This document shows positions 42,211 through 53,422 of a stretch of 64,000 nt of DNA, one piece after another (the stretch's first letter is position 1; each line of letters begins with the position of its first letter). A program made the position numbers and the translations under genes. The DNA is from Microbacterium paraoxydans (GTDB lineage: Bacteria; Actinomycetota; Actinomycetes; Actinomycetales; Microbacteriaceae), in the NCBI RefSeq assembly GCF_900105335.1, contig NZ_LT629770.1, positions 2,542,001-2,606,000 on the forward strand, written 5' to 3'. The notes beneath the pieces were generated by a model. The model did no database searches. It was not told where the DNA came from and saw only the letters and a program-made list of their open reading frames with translations.

Positions 42211-42702
42211 TCAGTGGCCCTGCTCGCCGAAGCGGACGATGGCCTCGTCGAGAATGCGCTGCGCCTCGGCGGCGTTGCCCCACTCGTCGACCTTGACCCA
42301 CTTGTTGGGCTCGAGGTCCTTGTAGTGCTCGAAGAAGTGCGCGATCTCCTTCTTCGTGTACTCCGGCACGTCGTCGATGTCCTGGATGTGGGCCCAGCGC
42401 GGGTCCTTGGAGAGCACGGCGACGAGCTTGTCGTCTCCGCCGGCCTCGTCGCTCATCTTCAGTACGGCGACCGGGCGGACCTCGACGACGACGCCGGGGT
42501 AGATCTGGTGGTCGAGGAGCACCAGCACGTCGAGCGGGTCGCCGTCCTCGCCGAGCGTGTTGTCGAAGTAGCCGTAGTCGGCCGGGTAGCCGAAGGTCGT
42601 GTAGAGCACGCGGTCGAGGTGCACTCGCCCGGTCTCGTGGTCGACCTCGTACTTCACGCGGCTGCCGCGCGGGATCTCGATGACGGCGTCGTGTGCGCCC
42701 AT
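42211..42702 (-). CDS. ppa: Inorganic pyrophosphatase
   Basis: 163 residues, family I. Hydrolyses PPi to drive biosynthesis. Active-site segments: IEIPRGSRVKYEVD, FGYPADYGYFDNTL, EDGDPLDVLVLLD with the metal-binding Asp triad, and KDIDDVPEY-like DIDDVPEYTKKEI. The start has GAGGAG 8 nt upstream; TAGGCT (42746-42741) is a likely -10. Divergent from tilS. Confidence 0.97.
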   Translation of the reverse strand: MGAHDAVIEIPRGSRVKYEVDHETGRVHLDRVLYTTFGYPADYGYFDNTLGEDGDPLDVLVLLDHQIYPGVVVEVRPVAVLKMSDEAGGDDKLVAVLSKDPRWAHIQDIDDVPEYTKKEIAHFFEHYKDLEPNKWVKVDEWGNAAEAQRILDEAIVRFGEQGH

Positions 42703-42791
42703 GCGTGTGCTCCTCAGGAAGATCGGTTGGATGCCGCGGACCAGCCTACTCGGGGGCCGCGGATCCGACCGTGACGGAGGAGGCGGTGCCC

Positions 42792-42797
42792 TAGCGT
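42792..42797 (+). promoter_or_regulatory. Leaderless -10 box for tilS
   Basis: TAGCGT 6 nt before the ATG at 42804. Confidence 0.5.
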
Positions 42798-42803
42798 GGA
42801 GGG

Positions 42804-43796
42804 ATGCCTTCCCTCGACCCCGCCGTCGCCGAGATCCGCCTCGCCGTGCGCACCGCGCTCGCCGACCTGCCCGAGGGCTCGACCGTCGTCGTCGCGGTGT
42901 CCGGCGGTGCCGACTCGCTCGCACTGGCGGCGGCCACCGCGTTCGAGGCCGCGAAAGTCGGGGTGCGTGCGACCGCGGTGACGGTCGACCACGGTCTGCA
43001 GCAGGGGTCCGCCGAGGTCGCCGCCGAGACGGGACGCATCGCCGGACGGCTCGGATTGGAGGCGCTCGTCCTCCGCGTCGAGGTCGACGGCGACGGGGGT
43101 CCGGAGGCGGCCGCGCGGGATGCGCGCTACCGCGTGCTCCGGGACGCGGCGGGCGAGATCGGCGCGCGGGCGGTCCTGCTCGGACACACCCTCGACGACC
43201 AGGCCGAGACGGTCCTGCTCGGACTCGCCCGCGGCTCCGGGGCGACGAGCCTGCAGGGCATGGCGCCGGACCGGGAGGACGACGACGGCCTCCGGTGGCT
43301 GCGTCCGCTGCTCGGCGTGCGCCGCGAGACCACCCGTGCGTTCTGCGGCGCGGCGGAGCTGCAGCCGTGGGAAGACCCGCACAACACCGACGACCGCTAC
43401 ACGCGGGTGCGGGTGCGTCGCCACGTGCTCCCGGTGCTGGAGACGCAGCTCGGCCCGGGTATCGCCGAGGCGTTGGCGCGCACCGCCGAGCAGCTCCGGG
43501 AGGACGCGGAGGCGTTCGACGAGATGATCCACGAGACGATCGAGGACATCGTCGAGCACGCCGAGGCCGGGATCTCCGTGAGCGTCGCCGCGCTCGCCGC
43601 CAACCCGGCCGCGCTGCGCAACCGCATCATCCGGCTCGTGGTCGACAGCGAGTTCGGGGCGAGCCTGAGCCGCGCGCAGACGATCGAGGTCGCCCGCCTC
43701 GTGACCGACTGGTCGGGTCAGGGCCCGATCGATCTGCCGGGGTGCGCCGCCGTGCGTCAGGGCGGCCGGATCGTGTTCACCGCCGCGACCCGCTGA
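42804..43796 (+). CDS. tilS: tRNA(Ile)-lysidine synthetase
   Basis: 330 residues. Converts C34 of tRNA-Ile(CAU) to lysidine so it reads AUA. PP-loop SGGADSLALAAAT at residues ~34-46, then VTVDHGLQQGS, GHTLDDQAETVLLGLARGSG and RVRVRRHVLPVLE. Length is typical for the short actinobacterial form. Followed by a DUF937 gene on the other strand, then hpt and ftsH; tilS-hpt-ftsH is a widely conserved order. Confidence 0.96.
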   Translation: MPSLDPAVAEIRLAVRTALADLPEGSTVVVAVSGGADSLALAAATAFEAAKVGVRATAVTVDHGLQQGSAEVAAETGRIAGRLGLEALVLRVEVDGDGGPEAAARDARYRVLRDAAGEIGARAVLLGHTLDDQAETVLLGLARGSGATSLQGMAPDREDDDGLRWLRPLLGVRRETTRAFCGAAELQPWEDPHNTDDRYTRVRVRRHVLPVLETQLGPGIAEALARTAEQLREDAEAFDEMIHETIEDIVEHAEAGISVSVAALAANPAALRNRIIRLVVDSEFGASLSRAQTIEVARLVTDWSGQGPIDLPGCAAVRQGGRIVFTAATR

Positions 43797-43822
43797 ATCG
43801 CAGGCCGCGGCGGCGTCGCGTT

Positions 43823-44413
43823 CTACTTCTTGCCGCCGAAGAGGCCGCCGAGGATGCCTCCGAGGTCGATGCCGCCGCCGGAGCCGCTCTTACCGCCGCC
43901 GAGGAGGCCACCCAGCACGTCACCCAACCCGCCGCCGGAGCCCGAGTCGCCGCCGCCGAGGATGCCGCCGATGACGTCGCCGATCCCGCCGGAGCCCTCC
44001 GCGCCCGCGTCCGCCTTCGCCGTCTTGTCCTTGGTCGCGTTGGCGATGAGACCCATCACGATCGGCGCGAGGATGGGGAGGAGCTTCCCGAAGTCGATGC
44101 CCGGGGTCGCCTTCGACTCCGTCAGCTCCTTCGTGACCTCCTTCTCCTTCCCGCCGAGGATGTGGGAGACGATCTTCTCGCCGTCTTCCTGGTCGATGTC
44201 GTCGACCGTCGCCGGGCTCGACGCACCGCGGTGCTTGCCGAGGGCCTTCTCGATGGCCGCCGATCCCTCGGAACTCTCCGCGTTCTTGGCCAGCCCGCCG
44301 AGCAGCACGGCGCCGCCCTGCTCGACCGCGACCTTGGCCTCGTCGCGCGACACTCCGAGCTTCTGCGCGATGTCGTCGAGGGGGACCTGGCTGAGGATGT
44401 CGTGAGTCGCCAT
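43823..44413 (-). CDS. DUF937 protein
   Basis: 196 residues. The N-terminal ~140 match DUF937: PLDDIAQKLGVSRDEAKVAV, GGAVLLGGLAKNAES, KIVSHILGGKE, LLPILAPIVMGLIAN. The C-terminal ~60 are low-complexity Gly/Leu/Ile repeats (GGILGGGDSG, GGLLGGGKSG, GGILGGLFGG), perhaps membrane-associating or aggregating. Function unknown. It interrupts the tilS-hpt neighbourhood on the opposite strand and has AAGGAG before the ATG. Confidence 0.88.
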   Translation of the reverse strand: MATHDILSQVPLDDIAQKLGVSRDEAKVAVEQGGAVLLGGLAKNAESSEGSAAIEKALGKHRGASSPATVDDIDQEDGEKIVSHILGGKEKEVTKELTESKATPGIDFGKLLPILAPIVMGLIANATKDKTAKADAGAEGSGGIGDVIGGILGGGDSGSGGGLGDVLGGLLGGGKSGSGGGIDLGGILGGLFGGKK

Positions 44414-44522
44414 GGGGATCTCCTTCCGTCGGGGCGTGCGCCCGCGTCACCGTCAGAGTAGTGCGGCGTCGTCCTGCGGGGGAGGGTACGCGCCCGCGAC
44501 CGGAGCACACGGTCACGTCACC

Positions 44523-44528
44523 TAAAAT
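44523..44528 (+). promoter_or_regulatory. Leaderless -10 box for hpt
   Basis: TAAAAT, close to the sigma70 consensus and 6 nt before the ATG at 44535. Confidence 0.6.
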
Positions 44529-44534
44529 CGATCC

Positions 44535-45086
<552 letters not shown>

Positions 45087-45175
45087 CGCTTCGACAGGCT
45101 CAGCGACCCAGGCGGGCTCAGAAGCCGGGCAGGGTCAGCGACCCGGGTGGGCTCAGCCACCGAGGCGGCAGCGCC
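45087..45175. repeat. Interspersed intergenic repeat, copy 2
   Basis: Same 20-bp head as copy 1 (45087-45106) directly after the hpt stop, then degenerate ~17-18-bp units such as GGGTCAGCGACCCGGG and GGGCTCAGCCACCGAGG. Not coding. Confidence 0.75.
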
Positions 45176-45227
45176 GACGGCGTTGCGCCGTGGGTGAACG
45201 CACAGCGGCCCCCTAGCACGGAGGCGA

Positions 45228-45233
45228 TACGCT
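45228..45233 (+). promoter_or_regulatory. Candidate -10 box for ftsH
   Basis: TACGCT 9 nt before the ATG at 45243, so the leader would be 3 nt or less. Confidence 0.35.
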
Positions 45234-45242
45234 GATCCGACC

Positions 45243-47243
<2,001 letters not shown>

Positions 47244-47244
47244 C

Positions 47245-47856
47245 GTGACCGTCGACAAGGGGCGCGTCGAACGGCTCACCAGGGAACTCCTGGAGGCGAT
47301 CGGCGAGGACCCCGATCGTCCGGGGATCAAGCAGACGCCCTCCCGGATGGCCGAGCTCTACGCGGAGTTCTTCGCGGGGGTGGGCGAGGATCCCGCCGAA
47401 CCGCTCGCCCACACGATCAGCGTCACCCGCGGGCCGGCGCCGGACACCCTGCCGTCCGGTGCCGTGCTGCTGCGCGACATCCGCTTCCGCTCGGTGTGCG
47501 AGCACCACCTCCTGCCCTTCGCGGGACACGCGCACATCGCCTACCTTCCGGGCGAGCAGGTCGTCGGTCTCGGTGCGCTCGTGCGCGTCGTGGAGATCCT
47601 CGCCGCGCGGCCGCAGGTGCAGGAGCGGCTGGGGGAGCAGATCGCCGACACGATCGCCGAGAACCTCGACGCGCGCGGCGTGCTCGTCGTTCTCGATGCC
47701 AGCCACGGCTGCGTGACGATGCGGGGCGGACGGCAGACCGAAGCCTCGACCCTGACCATCGCAGCGCGCGGGGTCTACACGGATCCCGTGGCACGCGCGG
47801 AGTTGGTGACCCTGATCGGCATGACCGTGCCGGGGGCCGGGACGTCGCGCGCATGA
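47245..47856 (+). CDS. folE: GTP cyclohydrolase I
   Basis: 203 residues. First step of folate synthesis, GTP to 7,8-dihydroneopterin triphosphate. Zinc ligands and core: RSVCEHHLLPF, then SHGCVTMRGGRQTEAST; also GIKQTPSRMAELYAEFF. GTG start immediately after the ftsH stop. First gene of the folate unit; its stop overlaps the folP start (ATGA). Confidence 0.97.
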   Translation: MTVDKGRVERLTRELLEAIGEDPDRPGIKQTPSRMAELYAEFFAGVGEDPAEPLAHTISVTRGPAPDTLPSGAVLLRDIRFRSVCEHHLLPFAGHAHIAYLPGEQVVGLGALVRVVEILAARPQVQERLGEQIADTIAENLDARGVLVVLDASHGCVTMRGGRQTEASTLTIAARGVYTDPVARAELVTLIGMTVPGAGTSRA

Positions 47857-48662
47857 CCGGCATCTGGGGCATCGTCAACGTCACCCCCGACTCGTTCAGC
47901 GACGGCGGGCGGTACCTCGACGCGGACCGCGCGGTCGCCCACGGCCTCCGTCTGCGCGCGGAAGGAGCGTCCGTCCTCGACGTCGGGGGCGAGTCGACCC
48001 GGCCGGGCGCGGAGCGCGTCGGGGTGGACGAGGAGCAGCGCCGCGTCCTCCCGGTCGTCGAACAGCTCGCCGCGGCCGGTGCCGTCGTCAGCATCGACAC
48101 CCTCAACGCGTCGACCGCCGTGGCGGCCGTCCGCGCAGGGGCGCGCATCGTCAACGACGTCTCCGGCGGACTCGCCGACCCCGACATGCGCGCCGCGGTG
48201 GCGGAGTCGGGTGCCGACTTCGCGATCGGGCACTGGCGGGGCTTCTCCGCCGACATGTATGCGAACGCCGACTACCGGCGCGTCGCCCGAGAGGTGGCCG
48301 GCGAGCTGCGCGAGCGCATCGGGGAGGCGGCCGCCGCCGGGATCGCGCCCTCCCGCCTGATCGTCGACCCCGGTATCGGGTTCGCCAAGGCCGGTGCCCA
48401 GAACTGGGACGTGCTGAGGGGCCTCGACGAGATCGTGGGCCTCGGTTTCCGCGTGCTGGTCGGGACGTCGCGCAAGCGCTTCCTCGCCGACGTGCTGCAG
48501 GAGGCGGCCCCGGGCGGTGACGGCGTCTCCGAGGAGCGCCGGGACCTGGCGACCGCGGTGACGAGTGCGCTCGCGATGCGCGCCGGCGCCTGGGCGGTGC
48601 GCGTGCACGACGTCGCGGCCACCCGCGACGCCCTCGCGATCACCCGCGCCTGGGAAGGCTGA
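47853..48662 (+). CDS. folP: Dihydropteroate synthase
   Basis: 269 residues. Couples p-aminobenzoate to the pterin; the sulfonamide target. Signature motifs: GIVNVTPDSFSDGGRY at the N terminus, ASVLDVGGESTRPGA, IVNDVSGG, DPGIGFAKAGAQNW and GTSRKRFLADVL. Starts at the ATG overlapping the folE stop. Confidence 0.97.
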   Translation: MTGIWGIVNVTPDSFSDGGRYLDADRAVAHGLRLRAEGASVLDVGGESTRPGAERVGVDEEQRRVLPVVEQLAAAGAVVSIDTLNASTAVAAVRAGARIVNDVSGGLADPDMRAAVAESGADFAIGHWRGFSADMYANADYRRVAREVAGELRERIGEAAAAGIAPSRLIVDPGIGFAKAGAQNWDVLRGLDEIVGLGFRVLVGTSRKRFLADVLQEAAPGGDGVSEERRDLATAVTSALAMRAGAWAVRVHDVAATRDALAITRAWEG

Positions 48663-48684
48663 GTGCGAGGTCGGAGCGTCGCCG

Positions 48685-48690
48685 TACCCT
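48685..48690 (+). promoter_or_regulatory. Leaderless -10 box for folB inside the folate operon
   Basis: TACCCT in the 34-nt folP-folB gap, 6 nt before the ATG at 48697. It suggests an internal promoter. Confidence 0.45.
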
Positions 48691-48696
48691 AGAGGC

Positions 48697-49092
48697 ATGG
48701 ACTTCCTCGACGAGATCGTGCTGACAGGGCTGACCGTGTTCGGCCACCACGGCGTCTACCCGCACGAGCGGGAGAACGGGCAGGAGTTCACGGTCGACCT
48801 CCGGTTGCGGCTCTCCCTCGAACAGGCCGCCGCGTCCGACGAAGTGGCCGACACCGTGCACTATGGCGAGCTCGCGGAGCGGGTGGCCGCCGTCGTCGCG
48901 GGGGAGCCGGTGAACCTCATCGAGACCCTGGCCGAGCGGATCGCGGACGTCGCCCTCGGCGACCGCCGCGTGCAGCAGGTGACCGTGACGGTGCACAAGC
49001 CGCAGGCACCGATCGCCCTGACCTTCGACGACGTGGCCGTGACGGTGCATCGGACGCGGGCTCCGGAGTCGCTGGAGGACATCACCACATGA
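48697..49092 (+). CDS. folB: Dihydroneopterin aldolase
   Basis: 131 residues, normal length. Makes 6-hydroxymethyl-7,8-dihydropterin. Motifs: GLTVFGHHGVYPHERENGQE, TVHYGELAERV, NLIETLAERIADV with the catalytic-site Glu, and VTVHKPQAPI with the conserved Lys. Overlaps folK by 4 nt. Confidence 0.96.
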   Translation: MDFLDEIVLTGLTVFGHHGVYPHERENGQEFTVDLRLRLSLEQAAASDEVADTVHYGELAERVAAVVAGEPVNLIETLAERIADVALGDRRVQQVTVTVHKPQAPIALTFDDVAVTVHRTRAPESLEDITT

Positions 49093-49628
49093 GCCGCAAC
49101 CTCACCCGCCCGCCGGAGGTGCCGGGCCCCCGAGCTCCGCGCCCCGAGACGGTGGCGGTCGTCGCGCTCGGCGCCAACCTCGGAGACCGAGAGGACACGA
49201 TCCGCGCCGCGGCCGCGCGCATCGGGCGGCTCCCGCTCGTCTCGGACGTGCGCCTGTCGCGCCTGTTCGAGACGGTGGCGCTCCGTGTGGACGGCCCCGA
49301 TCCGGACGCCCCCGGGTATGTGAACGCGGTGGCTCTGGTGACCACCCGGCTCGCTCCCGAGATCCTCCTCGGCATGCTGCACGCCATCGAGGACGAGAAC
49401 GGCCGCGTGCGCGGCGAGCGGTGGGGCGACCGCACCCTCGACCTCGACCTCATCGCCTACGGCGACGTCGTCTCGGACGACCCCCGGATCCAGCTGCCCC
49501 ATCCGCGGGCGGCGGAGCGGCTGTTCGTCCTGGAGCCGTGGCTCGACATCGACCCCGACGCCGAGCTCGTGGGGTGCGGCCGGGTCGCCGATCTGGCGGC
49601 GGACCTTCGCGCGCGAGGCGAGGGATGA
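49089..49628 (+). CDS. folK: HPPK (6-hydroxymethyl-7,8-dihydropterin pyrophosphokinase)
   Basis: 179 residues. Activates the pterin for FolP. Motifs: LGANLGDREDTIRAAAARIG, YVNAVALV, RWGDRTLDLDLIAYGDV with the Mg-binding Asp pair, LPHPRAAERLFVLEPW. ATGA overlaps on both sides (folB and the DUF3180 gene). Confidence 0.97.
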   Translation: MSRNLTRPPEVPGPRAPRPETVAVVALGANLGDREDTIRAAAARIGRLPLVSDVRLSRLFETVALRVDGPDPDAPGYVNAVALVTTRLAPEILLGMLHAIEDENGRVRGERWGDRTLDLDLIAYGDVVSDDPRIQLPHPRAAERLFVLEPWLDIDPDAELVGCGRVADLAADLRARGEG

Positions 49629-50107
49629 AGCGCACCTCCGCCGGACTTCTCGCCGTCCTCGCGCTCGTCGGCGCCGGGGCCGGCTTCATCCTCGACCAGA
49701 TGCTCACGGCGACGGGGCGGGCCACGTTCACGCCGTCCCTCTTCCTCCCGGTGCTGCTCGTCCTCATCGCGGGCGCATCGCTCGGGGTGGCCTGGCCGGT
49801 GCGGCGCAGCGTCCGCTCCGGGGTGCGCATCGACCCGTTCCGTGCCCTCCGGGCCGCGACCCTCGCGCGGGCGTCCAGTCTGCTGGGGGCGATCCTGGCG
49901 GGCTTCGGGGCAGGACTGCTGGCCTTCCTCCTCACGCGCCCCATCGATCCCCCGATAGGGTCGACTGTGGCCATGGTGGCGCTGATCGCGAGTGCGGTCG
50001 TGCTCGTCATCGCCGCTCTCGTAGCCGAACAGTTCTGCACCCTGCCGAAGGATCCTGATGACTCAGAACCCAGAGACCGCGCCCCTGAACCCGGCGGAGG
50101 GCACTGA
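49625..50107 (+). CDS. DUF3180 membrane protein
   Basis: 160 residues with four helices: AGLLAVLALVGAGAGFIL, FLPVLLVLIAGASLG, LLGAILAGFGAGLLAFLL and VAMVALIASAVVLVIAALVA. This family regularly follows folK in actinobacteria and its function is unknown. The ATG overlaps the folK stop; its last 50 nt overlap the next gene in another frame, a long overlap for this operon. Confidence 0.9.
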   Translation: MKRTSAGLLAVLALVGAGAGFILDQMLTATGRATFTPSLFLPVLLVLIAGASLGVAWPVRRSVRSGVRIDPFRALRAATLARASSLLGAILAGFGAGLLAFLLTRPIDPPIGSTVAMVALIASAVVLVIAALVAEQFCTLPKDPDDSEPRDRAPEPGGGH

Positions 50108-50639
50108 CCTCGGCGCCCTCGACCAGGGCACCTACACGGGCCTGCGCACGGCGCGCAACGAGGCCCGCCTCGAGCTCGACGGCACCTGGCACCAGATCTC
50201 GCCGCGCTACGTGGTGTCGCAGATCGTGCAGAACGTCATCTTCCTGGCGATCGTCGTGGCGGCGGCCGTCGTGCTGAACATCGTGCTCGAACAGGACTGG
50301 GTGTGGATCCCGGCCGGGGTCATCATCCTCATCACGCTCGTGACGCTGGTCATCCTCCCGCGTCAGGCGCGGGCGATCGGCTACATGCTGCGGGCGGACG
50401 ACATCGTGTTCCGCAAGGGCATCCTGTGGCAGCGCATGATCGCGGTGCCGTATGGCCGCATGCAGCTCGTCGACATCACCCAGGGGCCGCTCGACCGGGC
50501 GTTCGGCATCTCCCAGCTCAAGATGGTCACCGCCGCGGCGACCACCGGTGTGCAGATCCCCGGCCTCACCCAGGCGGCGGCCGAGGCGCTGCGCGACACG
50601 CTCATCCAGGTCGCCGAGACCCGCCGGACCGGCCTGTGA
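50058..50639 (+). CDS. PH (bPH2/DUF304) domain membrane protein
   Basis: 193 residues. Two helices near 58-100 (NVIFLAIVVAAAVVLNIVL, VWIPAGVIILITLVTLVIL) then one bacterial PH domain: GYMLRADDIVFRKGILWQR, VPYGRMQLVDITQGPLDRAF. GAAGGA lies just upstream of the ATG. Pairs with the larger paralogue that follows, with which it overlaps by 4 nt (GTGA). These pairs (YdbS/YdbT-like) are thought to act at the membrane, function unsettled. Confidence 0.9.
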   Translation: MTQNPETAPLNPAEGTDLGALDQGTYTGLRTARNEARLELDGTWHQISPRYVVSQIVQNVIFLAIVVAAAVVLNIVLEQDWVWIPAGVIILITLVTLVILPRQARAIGYMLRADDIVFRKGILWQRMIAVPYGRMQLVDITQGPLDRAFGISQLKMVTAAATTGVQIPGLTQAAAEALRDTLIQVAETRRTGL

Positions 50640-52675
50640 GCGAGTCGCAGCTCCCCACCGCCGCGCCGGGGCAGACCTCCGCGGGCACACCGTCGACGCA
50701 CCTCGCGGACGGTGAATGGCACCGGATGCATCCGCTCACGCCGCTCTTCAAGGGCGGCCTGGCGCTCATCATCGTGGGTGGCATCGTGATCGCGAACATG
50801 CGCGACCGGGTCATCGCCTGGCTCGTCGGGCAGTTCGCGCCCGAGGAAGCGCACTACGACGACTACACCGGCGGCGACCCGGTGGACTGGGTGCTCGCGA
50901 ACAACTTCGCGCTCATCGCGCTGCTGGGTGTCCTGGCGCTCGTCGTGGTGCTCGTGGCGATCTTCTGGTTCATCTGGCGCTTCCAGCAGTTCCGCATCAC
51001 CGGCGACCATGTCGAGGTGCGCAAGGGCATCATCTTCCGTTCCCATCGCCGTGCTCCCCTCGACCGCGTGCAGGGTGTGAACCTCACGCGGCCGTTCCCG
51101 GCACGCATCATCGGCCTCGCGAAGCTCGAGGTCGTCGGCGCGGGCACCGACGCGAACGTCGCGCTCGAGTACCTGGCGACGCCACGTGCCGAAGGCGTGC
51201 GCGCCGAGATCCTGCGCCTGGCTTCCGGGGCTCGTGCCGCGCGGCACGCGGCGTCGGATCCGCAGGGCGCAGCGACGCCGGGCGGGACCGCTCCGGCTTC
51301 CACCCGGGCACAGCTCGTCGGCTCGATGAACGAGGGCGTCAACGGCCTGCTCGCCGGTGTGGACCTGCAGGACGTCGTCCCCGAGAGCGTCGTCAAGATC
51401 CCGGCCGGCCGGCTGATCGGCTCGCAGCTCATCTCCGGGCTGCTGTGGCTGGTCTTCTTCGGCGTGATTTTCGCGATCGCGATCGGCAGCACCCTCATCG
51501 GCATCCTCGTCGACGGCGATCCCGACGGCGGGATCGTCCTCCTCGGCATCGGTCTCGGCATGGGCGTCCCCATGGTCATCGCCGTGGTCGGTATCACGTG
51601 GGCGCAGATCTCCAAGTCGCTGCGCTACTCCATCGCGCCCACCCCCGACGGCGTGCGCATCACCTACGGGCTGCTCACCACCGTCACCGAGACCCTGCCG
51701 CCCGGCCGCATCTTCGCGGTCGAGGTGTCGCAGTCCCTGCTCTGGCGGCCGTTCGGCTGGTGGACCATCAAGATCAACCGGATGAGCGGCAAGAGTGCCG
51801 CGCAGCAGTCGTCGAGCAGCGGTCAGCAGTTCAACGTCGTGCTTCCGGTCGGCAAGCGCGCAGACGTGGAGCGGGTGCTGTCGCTCGTGCTGCCCGACGT
51901 GCCGGCTGAGAGCATCCCCGCGCTGTGGGACCAGGGCGTCGTCGGTCCGACCGACGCCGACCCCTACCGGACGATGCCGCGCCGGGCCTGGTGGCGGCGA
52001 CCGTTCTCCTGGAAGCGCCACGGCTATACGGTGACGACGGACGGCCTGCTCCTGCGCCGCGGCATCGTGTGGCGCAAGCTCGCGGTCTTCCCGCTCGCGC
52101 GTCTCCAGGGCGTTTCGCTGAGCCAGGGGCCTATCGACCGGGCCCAGGGGGTCTCCGGTGCACAGGTGCACACCGTGCCCGGGCCGATCACCGGCCTCCT
52201 CTCGGGGCTCGAGCGCGCCGACGCCCTTGCGCTGCTCAACGAGGTCAGCGTCGCCGCGGCCGAGGCGGCGTCCCGCGACCACACCCACCGCTGGAGCGAG
52301 CACGCCGCGGCCGGAGTTCCGGTCGCACCGCCCGCTCCGCCGGTGTTCGGCGGTCCTGCGACGCCGACGTCTCCCGCGTTCGGAGGGGCGGCATCCGCTC
52401 CGTCCGCTCCGCCCGCTCCGCCCGCTCCGCCCGCGGGCGTTCCGGGGCCGGCGACGCCGCCGCCTCCGGTCCCGCCCGTCCGGACGCCTCCGGTGACGCC
52501 GCCGCCGGCGCCTCCGGTCACGGCGCCTCCGGTCGCTCCGCCCTCCGTTCCACCGGTGGCGCCGCCACCGCCGCAGACGGCGGCCCCGTCCGCCCCGCCG
52601 GCGCCGCCCGGCTCGGTCGTGCCTCCGACGCCACCGATCCCGCCGGCGCGACCGGACGCGCCGCGCGAGGAGTGA
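50636..52675 (+). CDS. Multi-PH-domain membrane protein with Pro-rich tail
   Basis: 679 residues, YdbT-like. Helices near 40-55, 88-115, 265-290 and 298-322, alternating with three bPH2 domains: RITGDHVEVRKGIIFRSHRR at ~120, YSIAPTPDGVRITYGLLTT at ~335, and YTVTTDGLLLRRGIVWRKLA at ~463. The last ~120 residues are Pro/Ala/Val-rich (PPAPPAPPAP) and probably disordered. GTG start overlapping the previous stop. Confidence 0.9.
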   Translation: MSESQLPTAAPGQTSAGTPSTHLADGEWHRMHPLTPLFKGGLALIIVGGIVIANMRDRVIAWLVGQFAPEEAHYDDYTGGDPVDWVLANNFALIALLGVLALVVVLVAIFWFIWRFQQFRITGDHVEVRKGIIFRSHRRAPLDRVQGVNLTRPFPARIIGLAKLEVVGAGTDANVALEYLATPRAEGVRAEILRLASGARAARHAASDPQGAATPGGTAPASTRAQLVGSMNEGVNGLLAGVDLQDVVPESVVKIPAGRLIGSQLISGLLWLVFFGVIFAIAIGSTLIGILVDGDPDGGIVLLGIGLGMGVPMVIAVVGITWAQISKSLRYSIAPTPDGVRITYGLLTTVTETLPPGRIFAVEVSQSLLWRPFGWWTIKINRMSGKSAAQQSSSSGQQFNVVLPVGKRADVERVLSLVLPDVPAESIPALWDQGVVGPTDADPYRTMPRRAWWRRPFSWKRHGYTVTTDGLLLRRGIVWRKLAVFPLARLQGVSLSQGPIDRAQGVSGAQVHTVPGPITGLLSGLERADALALLNEVSVAAAEAASRDHTHRWSEHAAAGVPVAPPAPPVFGGPATPTSPAFGGAASAPSAPPAPPAPPAGVPGPATPPPPVPPVRTPPVTPPPAPPVTAPPVAPPSVPPVAPPPPQTAAPSAPPAPPGSVVPPTPPIPPARPDAPREE

Positions 52676-52677
52676 GC

Positions 52678-53370
52678 GTGGTGCGTGACGGCCGTCTCGG
52701 CGTCGGCATCGTCGGCGCGGGGCGTGTGGGCCCTGTTGTCGGCGCCGCGTTGGCCGGAGCCGGACATGCGATCGTCGGGATCACGAGCGGATCGGACGAC
52801 GAGCGTGCGTCCGCGGTTCTCCCGGGCGTCCCGGTGCTGGACACCCAGGAGGTCGTGCGGCGCGCCGAACTGGTGGTCCTCGCGGTCCCCTCCGCCGAGC
52901 TTCCGGCCCTCGTCTCGGGCATCGCGGAGCTGGGCGGGTGGCAGATCGGCCAGCTCGTCCTGCACACCGATCCGGCGCAGGGCATCGAGGTCCTGCGCCC
53001 GGCGGCGGAGCGCGGTGCCATCCCGTTGGCGGTGCATCCGGCGATCACGTTCACCGGGACCTCGATCGATCTCCGACAGCTGCAGGCGGGATTCGCGGCG
53101 GTCACCGCTCCCGCCGCCGTGCTCCCGATCGCCCAGGCGCTGGCTGTGGAGATGGGGTGCGAACCGGTCGTCATCGCCGAGGCCGACCGTCCCGCCTATG
53201 CCGATGCGATCGCCACGGCCACGGAGTTCTCCCGCTCGATCATCGGCCAGTCGACCTCGCGGCTCCGTGAGATCGGCGTCGAGAATCCGGGCGGGTTCCT
53301 CTCCGCGCTGGTGCAGTCGACCGTCGAGCGGGCGCTGCGCGACGCCTCGGAACCGCCGCCACTCGTCTGA
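52678..53370 (+). CDS. Rossmann-fold protein with DUF2520 (pantoate-pathway neighbour)
   Basis: 230 residues. N-terminal dinucleotide-binding GVGIVGAGRVGPVVGAAL, then ELVVLAVPSAELPALV. The C-terminal half is DUF2520-like: PLAVHPAITFTGTSIDLRQL and FLSALVQSTVERAL. In mycobacteria its homologue precedes panC-panD; here no pan gene follows. The start may be GTG 52678, 52681 or 52672 (the last overlapping the previous stop); GAGGAG spacing favours the first two. Confidence 0.88.
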   Translation: MVRDGRLGVGIVGAGRVGPVVGAALAGAGHAIVGITSGSDDERASAVLPGVPVLDTQEVVRRAELVVLAVPSAELPALVSGIAELGGWQIGQLVLHTDPAQGIEVLRPAAERGAIPLAVHPAITFTGTSIDLRQLQAGFAAVTAPAAVLPIAQALAVEMGCEPVVIAEADRPAYADAIATATEFSRSIIGQSTSRLREIGVENPGGFLSALVQSTVERALRDASEPPPLV

Positions 53371-53422
53371 TCGGGTGCGGGCGTGTGATCGTGCGCGCAG
53401 CGCCAGCCGACCGCTTCCCGGC

